From positions 1 through 35,120 of the forward strand of contig VBPB01000107.1 in NCBI GenBank assembly GCA_005893365.1: a DNA stretch of 35,120 nucleotides, given 5' to 3'. The notes beneath the pieces are model-generated. The model saw nothing but the letters and a program-made list of their open reading frames with translations. It was not told the DNA's origin and did not search any database. The position numbers and the translations under genes were made by a program. This document shows positions 16,574 to 24,542 of the stretch, piece after piece (positions within the stretch are counted from its first letter, which is position 1; every line of letters starts with the position of its first letter). This stretch comes from Candidatus Eiseniibacteriota bacterium (GTDB taxonomy: Bacteria > Eisenbacteria > RBG-16-71-46).

Positions 16574-17914
16574 GTGCCGCCCGCCCACGATCCGACCGGC
16601 CGCGCCCGGGCCCCGGGCGACGTCCCGGCGCCGCGGCCGCCGGCGCGCATCAGCGGACCCCAGCTCCTCCAGGCCTACCTGTTCCTGGTGAGCAGCCTGC
16701 TGGTGGCGGGCGTGTTCCTGTTCACCTACCAGATGGTCAACGGCCTCTCGCGCGAGGTCGCCACGTCCTCGCGCGTGCTGGCGCGGTTCTGCGCCCAGGC
16801 CTCGTTCCCGGCCGCCACGGATCCGGCGCTCCACGCCATCATCCGCGAGCTGGTCGACAACGTCGACTTCCCGATCGTCATCACCGACAATGGCGGCATC
16901 CCGCGCGCGTGGCGCGCCGTCGGCATCGACCCGGCCTCGGTGGACAGCGCCTCGATCGACAGCCTCACCCTGGGGCTGCCGATCGCGCCGGTGATGCGGG
17001 CGCGGCTGGAGCGGGTGCGCGCCCGCGCGTTCGAGATGGACCGGCGCAACCCGCCCATCCCGATGCGCCAGCCCGGCACCGACCTCACCCTGGGCGCGGT
17101 CCACTACGGCGAGCCGGACGCGCTCGAGCGGCTGCGCTGGATGCCGTTCATCGCCGGCGGCGGGCTGGTGCTGCTCATCTCGCTCGGCTTCTGGGGGCTC
17201 ACCGGCATCCGCCAGGCCGAGAAGCGCTCGATCTGGGTGGGCATGGCGCGCGAGACCGCCCACCAGCTGGGCACGCCGCTCTCGGCGCTGCTGGGCTGGA
17301 TCGAGCTGCTGCGCTCGCACGGCGAGGCCCAAGGCGAGGAGGTCCGGCTGCCGCGGGCCGACTTCGCGGAGACCCTGGACGAGATGAAGCGCGACGTCGA
17401 GCGCCTGACCCGGGTGGCCCAGCGCTTCAGCCACGTGGGCTCGGCCCCGCAGCTCCAGCTGCGCGACGTGACGCCGATCGTGCGCGACGCGGTCCAGTAC
17501 CTGCGCCGCCGGCTGGGGCGCGCCGAGAGCGAGGTGCTGATCCGCGAGCGCTACCAGGTGGTGCCGCCGATCCTGCTCAACGCCGAGCTGATCGCCTGGG
17601 CGCTCGAGAACCTGGTCAACAACGCGGTCTCGGCGCTGGACAAGAAGCCGGGCGTGCTCGAGATCGGCGTCGAGCCGCGCGCCGACGGCGAGGGCGTCGA
17701 GGTCACCGTGACCGACAACGGCCGCGGCATGACCGCGGCCGAGCAGCGTCGCGCCTTCGAGCCGGGCTACACCACCAAGCGGCGCGGCTGGGGGCTGGGG
17801 CTGGCGCTGGCGCGGCGCGTGGTGCAGGACTACCACGGGGGGCGCCTGGTCGTGCGCCACAGCGCCCCCGGGCAGGGCACCACCATGGTGATCCGGTTGC
17901 CGAAGCCGAAGTGA
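16574..17914 (+). CDS. Membrane sensor histidine kinase
   Basis: 446 aa. After a Pro-rich cytoplasmic leader, TM1 is at about residues 33-57 (LLQAYLFLVSSLLVAGVFLF). A periplasmic sensor segment of about 130 residues follows, then TM2 near 192-215 (WMPFIAGGGLVLLISLGFWG). The dimerisation/H-box is MARETAHQLGTPLSALLGW with phosphoacceptor His230. The HATPase domain has the N box ALENLVNNAVSAL, G1 VTDNGRGM, an F-like segment FEPGYTTKRRGWGLGLAL (G2) and a final TTMVIRLP. The start is GTG 16574, with only a weak SD supplied by the preceding repeat element. No response regulator is directly adjacent; the closest is the PorX-like gene at 19062, which I infer as possible partner. Confidence 0.92.
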   Translation: MPPAHDPTGRARAPGDVPAPRPPARISGPQLLQAYLFLVSSLLVAGVFLFTYQMVNGLSREVATSSRVLARFCAQASFPAATDPALHAIIRELVDNVDFPIVITDNGGIPRAWRAVGIDPASVDSASIDSLTLGLPIAPVMRARLERVRARAFEMDRRNPPIPMRQPGTDLTLGAVHYGEPDALERLRWMPFIAGGGLVLLISLGFWGLTGIRQAEKRSIWVGMARETAHQLGTPLSALLGWIELLRSHGEAQGEEVRLPRADFAETLDEMKRDVERLTRVAQRFSHVGSAPQLQLRDVTPIVRDAVQYLRRRLGRAESEVLIRERYQVVPPILLNAELIAWALENLVNNAVSALDKKPGVLEIGVEPRADGEGVEVTVTDNGRGMTAAEQRRAFEPGYTTKRRGWGLGLALARRVVQDYHGGRLVVRHSAPGQGTTMVIRLPKPK

Positions 17915-17959
17915 CCGCGGTGTGGGAACCGCGCCCGCGGCGCGACCGGCCCCCGCTCG

Positions 17960-18823
17960 CTACCGCGCCTCGATCCGGATCGAGCCGTCGCCGCTGCTGA
18001 GGCGGACCAGCGGCCCGCCGCCGTTGAGCGAGCCGTGCACGTGGTTGCGGTTGACCCGCCCCGCCACGGTCATCGGCAGGTCCACGTCGATCGCCCCGTC
18101 GCCGGTGTGGGCGTCGAGCTCGGCCTTGAGATCGGCGGGCAGGCGCAGCGTCAGCCGCCCGTCGCCGGTGGTGGCCGAGACCCCCGCAGTGAGCCGCGAG
18201 CCCGGCATCACCTCCGCGGTGATCGAGCCGTCGCCGCTCCCCAGCGTCAGCGCGTCGAAGCGGCCGTCCACGTTGACGCTGCCGTCCCCGCTATGGGCCT
18301 CGAGCGTGCCATCGAGGGCGCGGCCGACGATGCGGCCGTCGCCGGTGGAGAGGCGCAGCTCGCCATGGGCGCCGTCCACGGTGATCGAGCCGTCGCCGGT
18401 GCGCACCGCCACGCGGCCGCGCATCGCCGGGACGGTGACGTCCCCGTCGCCGGTCTTGAGGTCCAGGTCCGAGGCCTCGGGCGTCCACACCTCGATGCGC
18501 AGCGAGCGGTGCCGCGGCGAGAACGAGAACTCCCAGCGCGGCGCGCGGGCCTGAACGTGCACCTCGTCGCCACCCTGGGCGCCGTCCACCTCCACGCCCC
18601 CCGAGCCGATCGGCCAGCCGACGGTGCTGACCCGCACCGTCACCGTCGGCCGGTCCCAGGTCCGGACCACCACCTCGCCGTCGTTGGTGATGATCTCGAC
18701 CGACGGCCGGTGGTGGACGTGGTAGGTCTGCTCCCAACGGCCGGTGGTCTCGGCCGCGGCGGAGGCGGCGAGGCCGGTCGAGGCGACGAGTGACAGCCAC
18801 AGCAGGGGAGTCGAGGCGCGCAT
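17960..18823 (-). CDS. Secreted DUF4097-type beta-repeat protein
   Basis: 287 aa. A signal peptide spans residues 1-24 (LLWLSLVASTGLAASAAAE). The remainder is a right-handed beta-repeat domain: from about residue 120 the motif (T/S)GDG followed by a beta strand recurs eight times at roughly 20-residue steps (KTGDGDVTV, RTGDGSITV, STGDGRIVG, HSGDGSVNV, GSGDGSITA, TTGDGRLTL, HTGDGAIDV, SSGDGSIRI). This is the DUF4097/putative adhesin pattern, a stacked beta-solenoid with Gly-Asp turns. It is periplasmic or surface exposed. It lies opposite the histidine kinase and is divergent from the PorX-like regulator. Role unknown. Confidence 0.85.
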   Translation of the reverse strand: MRASTPLLWLSLVASTGLAASAAAETTGRWEQTYHVHHRPSVEIITNDGEVVVRTWDRPTVTVRVSTVGWPIGSGGVEVDGAQGGDEVHVQARAPRWEFSFSPRHRSLRIEVWTPEASDLDLKTGDGDVTVPAMRGRVAVRTGDGSITVDGAHGELRLSTGDGRIVGRALDGTLEAHSGDGSVNVDGRFDALTLGSGDGSITAEVMPGSRLTAGVSATTGDGRLTLRLPADLKAELDAHTGDGAIDVDLPMTVAGRVNRNHVHGSLNGGGPLVRLSSGDGSIRIEAR

Positions 18824-18953
18824 GGTCTTGCCCTCCAGAGGTTGTGGGACCTAAGGGGATGGGGGTGGCCCCGGCGTGCGGCGGGCGGCCCCGGCCGCGC
18901 CCTTCCCGCGGGACTCCGGGGCCAGCCCTTTCGCCAGAACGCGGGGCCGGCGC

Positions 18954-18959
18954 TATCAT
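18954..18959 (+). promoter_or_regulatory. Candidate -10 element for the PorX-like gene
   Basis: TATCAT matches five of six consensus -10 positions, about 100 nt before ATG 19062. The best -35 is a weak TTCGCC 18 nt upstream. It lies in the intergenic region divergent from the DUF4097 gene. Confidence 0.4.
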
Positions 18960-19061
18960 GCGGGGGAGACCCATCCGACCCTGGGCGGGGTAGTACGGGG
19001 GCCGGGCCCACGCCCTGCCGACCCGTCCCGACAGCTCATCCGGCCGAATCCCTCTCCCGAC

Positions 19062-20633
19062 ATGCCCGACGACACCAGACGCCGCATCCTCTGGGCGGAC
19101 GACGAGATCGACCTGCTCCGGCCCCACATCCGGATGCTGGAGCAGAAGGGCTACGCCGTCACGGCGGTCCCGACCGGCGAGGACGCCCTCTCGGCGCTCG
19201 GCCAGGAGCGGTTCGACATCGTCCTGCTCGACGAGATGATGCCCGGCATGGGCGGGCTCGCGACCCTCGACGCCATCCACGCCAAGGACCTCCAGGTGCC
19301 GGTCATCCTGGTCACCAAGAGCGAGGAGGAGGCGCTCATGGAGGAGGCGATCGGCAAGCGCATCACCGACTACCTCATCAAGCCGGTCAATCCCTCCCAG
19401 GTCTACCTGGCCTGCAAGCGCGTGCTCGACACCGGCCGGCTGCAGGAGTCGCGGCGCGCCCGCGACTACGCGGGCGAGATGCAGCGCTGGCAGGGGATCG
19501 ACGTGCGCGGCCTCGACTGGGACGGCTGGGTCGAGCTGGCCACCGACGTGGCGCGCTGGGACGTGCGCTTCGACGACCTGCACGAGGAGGGGCTCCAGCA
19601 GGCGCACCTCGACTTCCGGCGCGCGCTCAACATCGAGTTCGGACGCTTCGTCGAGTCCGGCTACGGGAACTGGGTGCATGGCGGCGACCCGCGGCCGCCG
19701 CTCTCCTCCGACGTGGTGCGCCGGTCGGTGCTGCCGCACCTGCGCGAGGGTCGGCGGGTGGTGTTCATCGTCATCGACTGCATGCGCCTCGACCAGTGGT
19801 TCACGCTCGAGCCGCTGCTCGACGACTACTTCGACATCCACCGCGACTTCTACTGCTCGATCCTGCCCACCGCGACCCCGTACGCGCGCAACGCCATCTT
19901 CTCGGGGCTGCTGCCGGCGGGCCTGCGCGAGAAGCACCCGGACCTGTGGCAGGAGAACAGCAACGACGAGCGGACCAAGAACCGCTACGAGCGCCAGCTG
20001 ATGGACTTCCAGCTGGAGCGCGAGAAGGCCACGCCGACCCGGCCGGTCAAGTACATGAAGATCTACGACGCCGACGAGGCGCACGCCACCGTGCGCCAGA
20101 TCAGCTCGTTCCGCGAGCTGGCGCTGGTGAGCATGGTGTTCAACTTCATCGACATCCTCGCCCACGGCCGCTCGGAGAGCGACATCCTCCAGGAGCTGGC
20201 GCCCGACGAGGCGGCCTTCCGCTCGGTCATGAAGGCCTGGTTCACGCACAGCCCGCTGTTCGACATCCTGCGCGCGCTGTCGCGGCAGGACTGCACCGTG
20301 GTCATCACCACCGACCACGGGGCGGTGCTCGCCAAGCGCGCCGCCCTGGTCTACGGCAACCGCGACACCTCCTCCAGCCTGCGCTACAAGTTCGGCCTCA
20401 ACCTCAACTGCGATCCCAAGCAGGCGGTGATCCTGCGCAAGCCGATGGACTTCATGCTGCCCGACGACGGCATCAACAAGAACTACGTGCTGGCGCGCGA
20501 GGACTTCTACTTCGTCTACCCGACCCGCTTCCACGAGTTCGAGCGCCAGTACCGCGGCTCGCTGCAGCACGGCGGCATCTCGGTCGAGGAGATGATCCTG
20601 CCGATCGCGACCCTGACGCCGCGCGGGCGATGA
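19062..20633 (+). CDS. PorX-like response regulator with PglZ (alkaline-phosphatase superfamily) domain
   Basis: 523 aa. The receiver domain (residues 1-125) has acidic pair Asp13/Asp14 (WADDEID), phosphoacceptor Asp57 (VLLDEMMPGM) and the conserved Lys in YLIKPVNP. After a helical linker comes a PglZ domain of the alkaline-phosphatase superfamily: VFIVIDCMRLDQWF (metal Asp), PTATPYARNAIFSGLLP (nucleophilic Thr), and VVITTDHGAVLAKRA (metal Asp/His). In Bacteroidetes, PorX of this build controls type IX secretion genes and its PglZ domain acts on nucleotide phosphodiesters. No other T9SS gene is seen here. ATG 19062 gives the natural N-terminus. Its stop overlaps the tsaE ATG (ATGA). Confidence 0.92.
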   Translation: MPDDTRRRILWADDEIDLLRPHIRMLEQKGYAVTAVPTGEDALSALGQERFDIVLLDEMMPGMGGLATLDAIHAKDLQVPVILVTKSEEEALMEEAIGKRITDYLIKPVNPSQVYLACKRVLDTGRLQESRRARDYAGEMQRWQGIDVRGLDWDGWVELATDVARWDVRFDDLHEEGLQQAHLDFRRALNIEFGRFVESGYGNWVHGGDPRPPLSSDVVRRSVLPHLREGRRVVFIVIDCMRLDQWFTLEPLLDDYFDIHRDFYCSILPTATPYARNAIFSGLLPAGLREKHPDLWQENSNDERTKNRYERQLMDFQLEREKATPTRPVKYMKIYDADEAHATVRQISSFRELALVSMVFNFIDILAHGRSESDILQELAPDEAAFRSVMKAWFTHSPLFDILRALSRQDCTVVITTDHGAVLAKRAALVYGNRDTSSSLRYKFGLNLNCDPKQAVILRKPMDFMLPDDGINKNYVLAREDFYFVYPTRFHEFERQYRGSLQHGGISVEEMILPIATLTPRGR

Positions 20634-21130
20634 GCGGCCCCGCCGTGGCCCCGGAGGGCGATCTCCGCGCGACCGCCTCGCCCGAGGCGACCGAGCGCCT
20701 GGGCGAGGCGCTGGCCGGATCCCTCGCCGCCGGCGACGTGCTCCTGCTCGTCGGGCCGCTCGGGGCCGGCAAGACCTGTCTCGTCGCCGGCCTGGCGCGC
20801 GGCCTCGGCTGCCCCGGCCGGGTGCGCAGCCCCTCGTTCACGCTGGTCAACGAGTACGAGGGGCGGCTGCCGCTCTTCCACCTCGACCTCTACCGGCTCC
20901 AAGGCCCCGAGGCCGAGGCACTGGGGCTCGAGGAGCGGCTCGAGCGCGGGGTGCTGGCGGTCGAGTGGGGCGAGCGGCTGCCCCGTCACCTGTGCCAGCA
21001 GGCGCTGGCGCTGCGCTTCGAGATCGCCACGGCGACCGAGCGGCGCATCCACGCCAGCGGCGAGGGTGCGCGCGGGCGCCAGCTGCTCGACGGCTTCCGG
21101 GCGGCGGCGGCTAAGGCGGCGTGGCGATGA
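20630..21130 (+). CDS. tsaE: tRNA t6A biosynthesis ATPase TsaE
   Basis: 166 aa P-loop ATPase that assists TsaD/TsaB in making threonylcarbamoyl-A37 of ANN-decoding tRNAs. Walker A GPLGAGKTCLVAGLARGLG; the TsaE signature RVRSPSFTLVNEYEG; then LFHLDLYRLQGPEAEALGLEE and VLAVEWGERLP. ATG 20630 overlaps the preceding stop. The C-terminus adds about 20 Arg/Ala-rich residues. It overlaps tsaB-rimI downstream, so the t6A genes are co-translated. Confidence 0.95.
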   Translation: MSGPAVAPEGDLRATASPEATERLGEALAGSLAAGDVLLLVGPLGAGKTCLVAGLARGLGCPGRVRSPSFTLVNEYEGRLPLFHLDLYRLQGPEAEALGLEERLERGVLAVEWGERLPRHLCQQALALRFEIATATERRIHASGEGARGRQLLDGFRAAAAKAAWR

Positions 21131-22344
21131 TCGGACTCGCCATCGAGGCGGCCACCGAGCACGTCGAGATCCTGGTGCGCGGCGCCCAGGGCGAGACGCT
21201 GGCCGCGGAGGTCGAGGAGGTGGGCCACGGCCACACGCGCCGGCTGACGCCGCTGGTGGCGCTGGCACTCGCGCGGGCGCGGGTGCGCCCGGCCGAGCTG
21301 GGCTGGGTCGCGGCCGACCTGGGCCCCGGCTCGTTCACCGGCGTGCGGGTGGGGCTCGCCACCGCCGAAGCCCTGGCGCTCGCCTCGGGCGCGGCGGTGC
21401 TCGGCGCCTCGTCGCTCGCGGCCCTGGCGCTGGCGAGCGGGGCGTCCGGCGCGCTGGTGGTGCCGCTGGTGCCGGCGGGGCGCCGCGACGTCTATGCCGG
21501 CTTCTTCCGCGCCGACCGCCGCGGGACCGTGAGCCTGCTCGCGGCCCCGCGCGTCGGGACGACTGCCGAGATCCTGGCCGCGGTCGCCGAGGCGCTCCCG
21601 CTGCTGGGGCGCGCCGCGGTCCGGTTCGTGGGGCCAGGAGCCGCGCGCGAGCAGGCGCTGCTCGAGGCCGCGCATCCGGGCAGCACCACGCCGGGGGTGC
21701 GCTTCGGCGGGCTCTCGGCCGACGACCTGGCCCATGCCGCGCGCTCGGGGCTCGGGCCGCGCGCCGGGCTGCCGGGGACCGCCGAGGGGATGCGCCCGAT
21801 GTACGTGCGGCCCGCGCAGGCCGAGGAGCGCGTGCGGCATCGCGTGACCGCCGCCGATCCGGTGACGCTGCGGCCGATGGCGCCTACAGACCTGCCGGCC
21901 ATCGCCCAGGTCGAGCGCGAGGTCTTCAGCGACCCTTGGCCCGAGTCGTTCTTCCTGGGCGAGATCACGAGGCCCCACGTGCACGCGTTCGTCGCCGAGT
22001 CGGGCGGCGCGCTCGCCGGCTACAGCGTCGCCTGGCTCGCCGCCGGCACCGGACATCTCGGCAACCTCGCGGTGCTGCCCGGACACCGGCGCCGCGGCAT
22101 CGCCCGGCGCCTGCTCACGCACCTGATGGCCGACGCGACCGCCCAAGGCTGCGAGGGGATCGCCCTCGAAGTCCGGGTCTCCAACTTCGCGGCCCAGGGG
22201 CTCTACCGCGCCCACGGATTCCGTCTGGCGGGGCTCAGGCGCGGGTATTATCGTGACACGGGCGAAGATGCGCTGGTGATGGCGTGGCATGCCACGTCCG
22301 GATCCGGCCTCGGCGACGCCGTTCCCGACTCCACGGAGACTTAG
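21127..22344 (+). CDS. TsaB-RimI fusion (t6A dimerisation subunit and N-alpha-acetyltransferase)
   Basis: 405 aa. Residues 1-235 are TsaB: MIGLAIEAATEHVEILV, VAADLGPGSFTGVRVGLA, VPLVPAGRRDVYAGFF and MRPMYVRPAQAE at the end. TsaB pairs with TsaD in t6A synthesis. A short linker leads to a GNAT domain (about 245-385) of RimI type: VTLRPMAPTDLPAIAQVE, EVFSDPWPESFFLGEI, the acetyl-CoA loop GHRRRGIARRLL and VSNFAAQGLYRAHGFRL. RimI acetylates N-terminal alanine of ribosomal protein bS18. Fusion of these normally adjacent genes is known in some bacteria. ATG 21127 overlaps the tsaE stop; GTG 21121 is a less likely alternative. tsaD is not in the window. Confidence 0.93.
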   Translation: MIGLAIEAATEHVEILVRGAQGETLAAEVEEVGHGHTRRLTPLVALALARARVRPAELGWVAADLGPGSFTGVRVGLATAEALALASGAAVLGASSLAALALASGASGALVVPLVPAGRRDVYAGFFRADRRGTVSLLAAPRVGTTAEILAAVAEALPLLGRAAVRFVGPGAAREQALLEAAHPGSTTPGVRFGGLSADDLAHAARSGLGPRAGLPGTAEGMRPMYVRPAQAEERVRHRVTAADPVTLRPMAPTDLPAIAQVEREVFSDPWPESFFLGEITRPHVHAFVAESGGALAGYSVAWLAAGTGHLGNLAVLPGHRRRGIARRLLTHLMADATAQGCEGIALEVRVSNFAAQGLYRAHGFRLAGLRRGYYRDTGEDALVMAWHATSGSGLGDAVPDSTET

Positions 22345-22356
22345 TCCGACCCCCGC

Positions 22357-23310
22357 ATGAGCTGGCTCAAGCGCGAACGCAAGCGCATCAAGAAGACCGA
22401 CAAGCCCGAACGGCCCGATCTGCCCGAAGGGCTGTGGACCAAGTGCGAGGGCTGCGGCGAGGCGCTGTTCCAGACGGTGCTCGAGGAGAACCTCTGGACC
22501 TGCCCCAAGTGCGGCTTCCACTTCCGGGTCCCGGCGCGCACCTACCTCGCGGTGCTGGTCGACGAGGGCTCGTTCGCGGAGCGTGACGCGCGCCTGGTCG
22601 CCGGCGACCCGCTCGAGTTCCGCGACGCGCGGATGCGCTATCCCGACCGGCTCAAGGCGGCGCAGCGCGAGACCGGGATGAGCGACGCGCTGCTCTCGGG
22701 CGTCGCCACCATCGGCGGCAAGCCGGTGAGTGTGGCCCTGATGGACTTCTTCTTCATGGGCGGCAGCATGGGCTCGGTGGTGGGCGAGAAGATCGCGCGC
22801 GCCATCGAGCGGGCGATGGCCGAGCGGCGCGCGGTGGTGATCGTCTCGTCGACCGGCGGGGCGCGCATGCAGGAGGGCATCCTCTCGCTGATGCAGATGG
22901 CCAAGACCTCGGCGCTGCTGGCGAAGCTCCAGGCCGAACGCCTGCCGTTCATCTCGATCCTGGTCGATCCCTCGATGGCGGGCGTGCTGGCCTCGTTCGC
23001 CTCGCTCGGCGACGTCATCGTGGCCGAGCCCGGGGCGCTGGTGGGCTTCGCCGGGGCGCGGGTCATCCGGCAGACCATCGGCCAGGACCTGCCCGAGGGC
23101 TTCCAGCGCTCGGAGTTCGTGCTGGAGAAGGGGTTCATCGACCGCATCGTCCACCGCCGACAGATGCGCGCCGAGGTCGGGCACCTGCTCGAGTTCTTCT
23201 GGCGCTCCACACGCGGCTTCGCTCCCGAGGGCCAGCCCTCGCCGCACCCATTCCACGCCGGGGCCCCCTCGGCGGACGGGACCGCTGCACCGGATGCCCT
23301 GACGAAGTGA
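22357..23310 (+). CDS. accD: Acetyl-CoA carboxylase carboxyltransferase subunit beta (AccD)
   Basis: 317 aa. The N-terminal zinc ribbon uses Cys30, Cys33, Cys49 and Cys52 (KCEGCGE, CPKCGF). The crotonase-fold carboxyltransferase domain shows KPVSVALMDFFFMGGSMGSV, VIVSSTGGARMQEGILSLMQ and EPGALVGFAGARVIRQTIGQ. With AccA it transfers the carboxyl group from carboxybiotin to acetyl-CoA, the first step of fatty-acid synthesis. accA is not present in the window. The start ATG 22357 follows tsaB-rimI by 12 nt, and GTGA overlap couples it to folC, a conserved pair. Confidence 0.97.
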   Translation: MSWLKRERKRIKKTDKPERPDLPEGLWTKCEGCGEALFQTVLEENLWTCPKCGFHFRVPARTYLAVLVDEGSFAERDARLVAGDPLEFRDARMRYPDRLKAAQRETGMSDALLSGVATIGGKPVSVALMDFFFMGGSMGSVVGEKIARAIERAMAERRAVVIVSSTGGARMQEGILSLMQMAKTSALLAKLQAERLPFISILVDPSMAGVLASFASLGDVIVAEPGALVGFAGARVIRQTIGQDLPEGFQRSEFVLEKGFIDRIVHRRQMRAEVGHLLEFFWRSTRGFAPEGQPSPHPFHAGAPSADGTAAPDALTK

Positions 23311-24542
23311 GCGTGGGCCTTCAGCATGCCCTCGAGGCGCTCTACGGCCGGGAGCGCCGCCGCGACAAGCACGACCTGATCGGCATCACCGCGTTGCTCG
23401 AGGCGATGGGCGACCCGCACCGCGCCTTCCGCTCGGTCCACGTCGCCGGCACCAACGGCAAGGGCTCGGTCTGCGCGCTGATCGAGCGGGCGCTGCGCGC
23501 CGCGGGCCTGCGCACCGGGCTCTTCACCTCGCCCCACCTGGTCGACTTCCGCGAGCGCATCCGGGTGAGCGGACGCTGGGCCGACGAGGCCGCGCTCGCG
23601 CAGTGCCTGGAGGGGATCGGCGCGCGGCCCGAGGGGCGCGACCGCACGTTCTTCGAGGTGTGCACCGCGCTGGCCTTCGCCACGTTCGCCGCCCAGGCGG
23701 TGGAGCTCGCCGTGGTGGAGGTGGGGCTCGGCGGCCGGCTCGACTGCACCAACGTCATCACCCCCGAGGTCACGGTCATCACCTCGATCGGGCTCGACCA
23801 CACCGAGATCCTGGGCGACACGCTCGCGGCGATCGCGGGCGAGAAGGCGGGCATCATCAAGCCGGGGGTCCCGGTGGTCCTGGGGGCCATGCCCGACGAG
23901 GCGCGCCGCGTCATCGAACGGGTGGCGCGCGAGCGCGGCGCCCCGCTCCACCTGCGGGGCGTGGCACCGGCCGCCGCACCCGCGGGATCGTCGCCGCGGC
24001 CGGTGCTCGACCTCAACCGGCGCACCGCGCTGGCGGCACTCGACGCCCTGGCCTCGCGCGGCGTCCCGCTCCCGCCCCAGGCGGTGGCGGAGGGGCTGGC
24101 GGCGGCCCGCTGGCCCGGGCGGCTCGAGCCCTGTCCGCGCGAGCCCCGGCTGTGGTGGGATGGCGCCCACAATCCCAGCGGGATGGGGCGGCTCGTCGAC
24201 CTGTGGGCGGGGCCCTCGGCCCCGCCCCGTCCGTCGGTGGTGGTGCTCGGGCTCTCGGTGGACAAGGACGCGGACCAGGTGCTGCGGGTGCTGCGCGGCG
24301 CGTTCCCGCAGGCGCGGTTGATCGCCACCCGCTCGCGCAGCGAGCGCGCGCTGGCGCCCGAGGCACTCGCCGCCCGGGCGGCCGCGGCGGGGTTCGACGT
24401 CGAGACGCTGCCCGACGTGCCGCTCGCGGTCGCGCGCGGGCTCGAGCGGGCGGGCGAGGGCATCGTGCTGCTCACCGGCTCGCTGTTCGCGGTGGGCGAG
24501 GCGATGGAAGCCTACGGCGGCGCCCCGGGGGAGCTGCTGTGA
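23307..24542 (+). CDS. folC: Folylpolyglutamate synthase / dihydrofolate synthase (FolC)
   Basis: 411 aa Mur-ligase-family enzyme adding glutamate to dihydropteroate or tetrahydrofolate. P-loop HVAGTNGKGSVCALIERAL, TGLFTSPHLVDFRERI, FFEVCTALAFATFA, VVEVGLGGRLDCTNVI, ITSIGLDHTEILGDT, GEKAGIIKPGVP and LWWDGAHNPSGM are all in order. GTG 23307 overlaps the accD stop (GTGA), and its own stop overlaps the GTG of lptD. Whether it does both reactions cannot be told from sequence alone. Confidence 0.96.
   Translation: MSVGLQHALEALYGRERRRDKHDLIGITALLEAMGDPHRAFRSVHVAGTNGKGSVCALIERALRAAGLRTGLFTSPHLVDFRERIRVSGRWADEAALAQCLEGIGARPEGRDRTFFEVCTALAFATFAAQAVELAVVEVGLGGRLDCTNVITPEVTVITSIGLDHTEILGDTLAAIAGEKAGIIKPGVPVVLGAMPDEARRVIERVARERGAPLHLRGVAPAAAPAGSSPRPVLDLNRRTALAALDALASRGVPLPPQAVAEGLAAARWPGRLEPCPREPRLWWDGAHNPSGMGRLVDLWAGPSAPPRPSVVVLGLSVDKDADQVLRVLRGAFPQARLIATRSRSERALAPEALAARAAAAGFDVETLPDVPLAVARGLERAGEGIVLLTGSLFAVGEAMEAYGGAPGELL

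Noticed and set aside
18291..20570. Long minus-strand frame opposite the PorX-like gene
   Set aside because: No recognisable domain. The plus-strand product has complete receiver and PglZ motifs.
22247..22252. TATTAT as a promoter -10 for accD
   Set aside because: It encodes the Tyr-Tyr of the conserved RRGYY part of RimI and has no -35 at a fitting distance.
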